Under the pieces are notes generated by a model. That model ran no database searches. It worked only from the letters and a program-made list of their open reading frames with translations, and was not told where the DNA came from. DNA of 64,000 nucleotides from a bacterium (GTDB lineage: Bacteria; Actinomycetota; Acidimicrobiia; Spongiisociales; JAENVV01). The DNA lies in assembly GCA_024641305.1 (NCBI GenBank), contig JAHEDI010000002.1, positions 2,927-66,926 of the forward strand, given 5' to 3'. The stretch's first letter is position 1; the number at the start of each line of letters is the position of its first letter. The position numbers and the translations under genes were made by a program. Of the stretch, positions 59,756 through 64,000 are shown one piece after another.

Positions 59756-61523
59756 CGGAGAACAAAAGGTCGTCGACGAGATCTGCCTGGGCTGCGACCG
59801 TGGGTCGGTCGAAGAACGCCACGATCGAAGGATCGATCTGCAGGCGCTCCCGTACCCGGGTGAGCAGCCTTATCGCCAGCATCGAATCTCCGCCCAGGTC
59901 CAGGAAGCGGTCATCCACGCCAATCAAATCACGACCGAGAACCTCCGCCCAGATTTCGGCGAGAACTTCCTCGGTGCGCGTCCTGGGAGCGACAAATTCG
60001 GCATTGGTGCTGGCTCCGTCGTCGAGATCGAAGAGCCCGAGCCGCTCGGCCATGCCGATGCGCTGCAACTTACCAGTGGGACCCAAAGGTAGAGAGTCCA
60101 TGAAAATGATCCGTCGCGGCACCTTCGCCGGGGACAGGCGACCCTCCACCCACTGGCGTAGGGATAGTTCGTCGATCATTGCTCCGGCTTCGAGGACCAC
60201 TGCCGCTGCGGGCTGCTCTCCGAGGCGTTGATCGGGCACGCCGAACGCCAGAGCTTGTCGTACGAGTTCGTGATCGAGCAGAACCTCGTCGATTTCTCTA
60301 GGTGCGATGGTTTCGCCGGCTCGGTTGATCATTTCCTTGGATCGACCGGTAAGGGTTAGATATCCGTCATGGTCGAATCGACCGAGATCGCCGGTCCGAA
60401 ACCAACCATCGATGAAGGCGCCTTCAGCTGGTGTCAGGTAACCCGAAGTCACATTGGGTCCCCTTACGATAACTTCTCCGACCGTACCGTTCCTTTGGTG
60501 TACCTCACCCTCCGTGAGAATGGCGATTTCGGGTCCAGCGGCGATGCCGACGGATCCCGGTTTACGGTGGGCGGGCGGCAGCGGGTTGCAGGACATCTGA
60601 TGGGCAGCTTCGGTCATGCCGTAGGCCTCGACGACCGGAGCGCTGAACGCCCCTTCCAGTCCTTCCATCACAGCCGGTGGGAGCGACGCCGATGAGGAGC
60701 GAATGAAGCGAAGCTGAGGCAGTTGGAAGTCGGAGGTCGATTTCACCCTCTCAAGAATGGATTGATGGATCGTCGGTACGGCTGTATACCAGGTGGGTGA
60801 CGTTTCGATCAGCCAGTCGAAGAAGTGTGTGGCCAGGTATCCGGGCGTTGCGACGATCGATCCGCCGGAGCGAAGTGGGGCAAGAAGCGCAGCCACAATT
60901 CCATGGATGTGGAACAACGGCATCACGTTCAGGACTCGATCGGTTTGAGTGAGGTCGAGCGCATGAGCGACGTGCGTCGCCGAAGCTGTCATGTTTTCAT
61001 GTGTGAGCGGCACCATTTTGGGTCGCGAGGTGGTTCCCGAAGTGTGCAAAATCAGTGCTACGTCGCTCGGATCTGGCGAGGCAAGGGCTCGCAGGGTGGG
61101 AGGGCCGCCGTCGAGGATCATGACGGCTCCGGCAGTCGAACCGGGAGTAACCCGGAGTAGTGGTACCCCGGCCCCATTACACGCATCGACAAGTTCTGCC
61201 GGGGTTTCTGACGAAATGATCATCAGTGTGGGGCGTAGATCAGCCAGGTAGAACGACAGCTCAGCTGGCTTGAACGATGGATTGAGCGGAGCGGCGATTC
61301 CGACACTTGTCGAAGCAAGAAAGACTGTGACCGCTTCGGGTCCATTGTTCACCAGCGTGGCGATGACGTCGGTGCGATCTACGCCCAGTCCGCTGATCGT
61401 GCAGGCGAGGTGCTCGACCGCTTGGGACAGGTCAAATCCGGACGATGGAACCCGGCTGGGCGCGAGGAGGATGTCTGAGCGTGACGAGGTCAGCGAGCGA
61501 ACGATCTCGACAATTGTGTTCAT
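59748..61523 (-). CDS. Acyl-AMP ligase fused to a carrier domain (NRPS loading protein)
   Basis: A 591-residue protein. Residues 1-500 form an acyl-CoA-synthetase-like adenylating enzyme: ILHTSGTTSRPKMVPLTHEN, PLFHIHGIVAALLAPL, EAYGMTEAAHQMSCNP, GWFRTGDLGRFD and the lysine in PLGPTGKLQR. Residues 515-591 are a T domain with FLDLGGDSMLAIRLL. The ligase most resembles the FadD/oxalate-CoA-ligase branch, not amino acid A domains, so a carboxylic or short acyl acid is the likely starter. First gene of the operon, divergent from the 61679 gene across 155 bp that should hold the promoter. Confidence 0.92.
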   Translation of the reverse strand: MNTIVEIVRSLTSSRSDILLAPSRVPSSGFDLSQAVEHLACTISGLGVDRTDVIATLVNNGPEAVTVFLASTSVGIAAPLNPSFKPAELSFYLADLRPTLMIISSETPAELVDACNGAGVPLLRVTPGSTAGAVMILDGGPPTLRALASPDPSDVALILHTSGTTSRPKMVPLTHENMTASATHVAHALDLTQTDRVLNVMPLFHIHGIVAALLAPLRSGGSIVATPGYLATHFFDWLIETSPTWYTAVPTIHQSILERVKSTSDFQLPQLRFIRSSSASLPPAVMEGLEGAFSAPVVEAYGMTEAAHQMSCNPLPPAHRKPGSVGIAAGPEIAILTEGEVHQRNGTVGEVIVRGPNVTSGYLTPAEGAFIDGWFRTGDLGRFDHDGYLTLTGRSKEMINRAGETIAPREIDEVLLDHELVRQALAFGVPDQRLGEQPAAAVVLEAGAMIDELSLRQWVEGRLSPAKVPRRIIFMDSLPLGPTGKLQRIGMAERLGLFDLDDGASTNAEFVAPRTRTEEVLAEIWAEVLGRDLIGVDDRFLDLGGDSMLAIRLLTRVRERLQIDPSIVAFFDRPTVAAQADLVDDLLFSDA

Positions 61524-61678
61524 TTCCCCCTGCCCCAGTTTTGCCCCGAAACCACACTAGTAGTCACTGAGAGTGAGATCAATGGGTCGAACGCACCATC
61601 GATCCATCTCCGAAGAACGTACTGGCTCGATGTGTATCGGCGCTGGCCGGTCTGATGATACTCGCGTACACTTCTTCG

Positions 61679-62659
61679 ATGACAGAGTCCCACATCACCG
61701 ATTGGCTACTCGATCCCGACCACTCTGACCCATCGATTCGCTGGCAGGTGCTGCGGGATGTACTTGACGCTCCACAAGTCGCGTGGCAGACCGAGCGCGC
61801 CAGGGTGGTGTCGGAAGGGTGGGGTGCCCGCCTCATGGCCTACGAGGATGACGATGGGCAATGGGCAGGTGGTGCTCATTTTCCGGCCGGTTTTCGATGG
61901 GGGGACGAAGAAGGTCAGCCGTGGACTTCGACAAGTCATGCTCTGTCGCAGCTTCGCGAATTTGGGTACGAACCATCGTCCGTGAGCGCTCGTCGAGCTG
62001 TCGAACTCATCGGTGTGAATTGTCGGTGGGAGCACGACAACCAGCCGTACTGGGAGGGCGAGGTCGAGCCGTGCATCAACGGGAATGCCGTCGCCAATGG
62101 CACATACTTCGGTGTTGACATGTCTCCAGTCGTCGAAAGGCTTGTTGGTGAGGTGCTCGAAGATGGAGGATGGAACTGCGAGATCGAGAATGGCTCAGTT
62201 CGGTCGTCTTTTGACACCACGATTAACGTCCTTGAGGGATTGATGGAGTATGAGCGCGCTACTGGCGGTACCCGGCAATCGCAGTCTGCTCGCCGCTCTG
62301 GCGAGGAGTATTTACTCAAGCGTCACCTCTTCCGCCGGCTCAGCACGGGCGAGCCTGCCGATCGAAAATATCTCTATCTCTCGCATCCGAACCACTGGCA
62401 CTATGAGGTCCTGCGGGCCCTGGACTACTTCCGGACGGCCTCAATCTTGACCGGCCAAGCTCCCGATCCCCGGCTTGCCGAGGCGATCGAACATGTGCGG
62501 TCGCGGCGTCTCGATGACGGTACCTGGCTGCTTGATTGGAAACCACCCGGACGAGTCTGGTTCGACGTCGACGATGGCGCCGAACAGCCCTCCCGCTGGG
62601 TGACGTTGCGTGCTCTGCGAGTCCTCAAATGGTGGGATGCTGCCGGGGGACCCACCTAG
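61679..62659 (+). CDS. Squalene-cyclase/prenyltransferase-repeat-like protein
   Basis: 326 residues from ATG 61679 (MTESHITDWLLDPDHSDPSIRWQVL); the track adds eight. The alpha-alpha-barrel style repeats are seen in the W- and G-rich turns DDGQWAGGAHFP, EDGGWNCEIENG and DDGTWLLDWKPPGRVWFDVDDG, as in terpenoid cyclase/prenyltransferase toroids. The catalytic DxDD or Zn motifs of true cyclases are absent, so enzymatic function is unproven. It is adjacent to the NRPS promoter but transcribed away from it; a pathway link is not shown. Confidence 0.75.
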   Translation: MTESHITDWLLDPDHSDPSIRWQVLRDVLDAPQVAWQTERARVVSEGWGARLMAYEDDDGQWAGGAHFPAGFRWGDEEGQPWTSTSHALSQLREFGYEPSSVSARRAVELIGVNCRWEHDNQPYWEGEVEPCINGNAVANGTYFGVDMSPVVERLVGEVLEDGGWNCEIENGSVRSSFDTTINVLEGLMEYERATGGTRQSQSARRSGEEYLLKRHLFRRLSTGEPADRKYLYLSHPNHWHYEVLRALDYFRTASILTGQAPDPRLAEAIEHVRSRRLDDGTWLLDWKPPGRVWFDVDDGAEQPSRWVTLRALRVLKWWDAAGGPT

Positions 62660-62709
62660 ACGCGAGGGGTCTCCTGGTCGTCGTCGGAAGCAGTGGTGTG
62701 GCTTGGGGT

Positions 62710-63330
62710 ATGAACGTCCCACTCATGAGCGGAGATCAACACCTCCTGACTGCCGGCGCCGATACGATCCGGGACAACATCCGCTCGGTCGGGTTCTCGG
62801 ATCAATGGCAACCCAGCTATCAGAAATACCTGCTGCCTCCTATTGCGAGTGTGCTGAAAGGCGACCTAGTGCTTTTTCCAACGGTGAGCGGCTCGAATCT
62901 CGAACGGCGTCGGATGACCCTTCCCTCCGACTTCGAGGGTCGCCTCAATCTGGTGATTCTGGCGTTCTGGCAGCGTCATCAGGCGCTGGTGGACACGTGG
63001 CTACCATTGGCGAGCGAGCTCGAAGCGAGGTATCCGGGGTTTGCGGCGTATGAGCTGCCGGTCATTCAGAGTCGAAGTCGCCTTTCGCAGTGGTTTATCG
63101 ACAGTGGGATGAGAGCGGGGATCTCTGATCAAAGGGTTCGGGAACGCACCATCACGCTCTATCTGGATAAGCCTCCGTTCCTCGAGAACCTGGACATCGC
63201 CGACGACGGGACGATCTATGCGATGGTCGTCGATCGAACCGGCCAGGTCCAGTGGCGCGCCTCCGGCGCACTGGACGACAGCGCAGCATCGGATCTGATG
63301 GAGTTCCTTGTGAACCAGTATGACCCTTGA
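62710..63330 (+). CDS. Thioredoxin-like/ATP10-like family protein
   Basis: 206 residues from ATG 62710 (MNVPLMSGDQHLLT) or 62725; the track start runs into the preceding gene. The conserved core is LPSDFEGRLNLVILAFWQRHQ, VDTWLPLASELEARYPGFAAYELPVI, MRAGISDQRVRERTITLYLDK and YAMVVDRTGQVQWRASG. This resembles the ATP10/thioredoxin-fold family found in bacteria without the CxxC pair. No active-site cysteines are visible. Function unknown. Confidence 0.75.
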   Translation: MNVPLMSGDQHLLTAGADTIRDNIRSVGFSDQWQPSYQKYLLPPIASVLKGDLVLFPTVSGSNLERRRMTLPSDFEGRLNLVILAFWQRHQALVDTWLPLASELEARYPGFAAYELPVIQSRSRLSQWFIDSGMRAGISDQRVRERTITLYLDKPPFLENLDIADDGTIYAMVVDRTGQVQWRASGALDDSAASDLMEFLVNQYDP

Positions 63331-63464
63331 GAATTGCTAGCCCGTCGACAGCAGAGCATGTTGCAACCGATGGCGTTGACGAACGAGCATCCCTTTCGAC
63401 TACCCGCCCCGGCGTCATCCAGGGAGGGGTCGGCTTCGTAGAAAGGTCGACTCGAAGGATTGTG

Positions 63465-64000
63465 ATGGCAACGATTGATTTGACCGGCAAGAAGGTGCTG
63501 ATCCTGGGCGGTTCCGGACAACTGGGAAGGCGTTTGGCAGCAGAGTTCTACCGTCGAGGCTCCAAAGTGATGCTGGCGGGTCGTAGCTCGTCCGATCTCG
63601 AACAGGAGGCACGACAACTTGGCCCGGAGGTTGTCTACTCGTCCTTCGACCTGCGTGACGATAATCCGGGCTGGATCATCGATGAGTCCGTTCGTCTCCT
63701 GGGAGGCCTCGACGGGGTCGTCAACGCAGCCGGCATTGTTGCGTTCGGACCACTTGAAGAGCTCACCGATGGAGTATTGAACGACCTGGTCGCCGTCAAC
63801 TTCACGGGACCGCTGCGGGTGATGCGGGCGGCCTCCCATCGAATGGATGATGGGTTCCTGGTCAACCTGACCGGTGTCGTTGCCGAACAGCCGGTGGGTG
63901 GCATGACCGCATATTCGGCAGTGAAGGCGGCTTTGAGTATGGCGACCCGGGCGCTGGCCCGGGAACTGCGCCCCAAGGGGATCCTGGTGCTCGATGCCAG
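63465..64000 (+). CDS. Short-chain dehydrogenase/reductase (partial, C-terminus outside window)
   Basis: The ORF track omits it because it runs off the right edge. ATG 63465 opens a frame to base 64000 (178 codons). SDR features: VLILGGSGQLGRRLAAEF (cofactor loop, GGxGxLG form), VVNAAGIVAFGP (NAAG), catalytic Ser region NLTGVVAEQ and YSAVKAALSMATRALARELR (YxxxK). AGRSS after strand 2 suggests NADP preference. Substrate unknown. Confidence 0.9.
   Translation, partial: MATIDLTGKKVLILGGSGQLGRRLAAEFYRRGSKVMLAGRSSSDLEQEARQLGPEVVYSSFDLRDDNPGWIIDESVRLLGGLDGVVNAAGIVAFGPLEELTDGVLNDLVAVNFTGPLRVMRAASHRMDDGFLVNLTGVVAEQPVGGMTAYSAVKAALSMATRALARELRPKGILVLDA

Overview
The window is GC-rich, densely packed bacterial chromosome from an actinobacterium. 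Acidimicrobiia or another deep-branching actinobacterial lineage is my best guess. This rests on the protein style (purSQLC order, heliorhodopsin, a b6-type split cytochrome b, an OpuAC-type lipoprotein, F420-type enzyme remains) and is inference, not a database result.

Layout. 1-3.4 kb: purC-purS-purQ-purL, minus strand, overlapping starts and stops; purL runs off the left edge. 3.5-10.7 kb: a 2-hydroxyacid dehydrogenase, glycolate-oxidase-type glcD-glcE-glcF, two membrane proteins and a GNAT acetyltransferase. 10.8-13.2 kb: SRP RNA, three serine tRNAs, tadA, and dispersed palindromic repeats lying upstream of serine tRNAs. 13.2-15.4 kb: an apparent extracytoplasmic flavinylation module (ApbE, FMN-binding protein, haem-b membrane protein). 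15.5-19.5 kb: betaine/proline-type ABC uptake system with proVW divergent from proX. 19.7-23.2 kb: a fourth tRNA-Ser, an MFS exporter and a DUF885 peptidase. 23.2-27.7 kb: an accessory stretch with tRNA-Arg(ACG), a partial copy of its 3' half, two decayed tyrosine recombinases, a TetR regulator, an FAD amine-oxidase-like protein, a heliorhodopsin and a frameshifted F420-type nitroreductase.

27.7-43.1 kb is a respiratory and cytochrome c block: a six-haem protein, a DUF411 lipoprotein with an in-frame UGA at its first redox cysteine (probable selenoprotein), a Rieske/b6/subunit-IV complex whose last subunit carries seven c-haem sites, a surface six-haem lipoprotein on a collagen-like stalk, and a complete System I cytochrome c maturation set (ccmF-H-I-G and ccmA-B-C-D-E). 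The ccm genes would supply haem to at least 19 CxxCH sites encoded in the same block.

43.5-47.5 kb has membrane proteins, a methyltransferase-like protein, a lipoprotein and a phosphopantetheinyl transferase. 47.5-61.5 kb is a four-gene nonribosomal peptide operon: acyl-AMP ligase-T, C-A-T, A-C-T-C-A-T-TE, ABC exporter. The adjacent PPTase is the likely activator of its carrier domains, and the predicted product is an acylated tripeptide-scale molecule. 61.7-64 kb holds a cyclase-repeat protein, a thioredoxin-like/ATP10-like protein and an SDR cut by the right edge.

The most interesting object is the DUF411 gene at 29784..30278, which the ORF track splits in two at the UGA. All family motifs continue downstream of the UGA, and a hairpin of bacterial-SECIS type lies at the expected distance.
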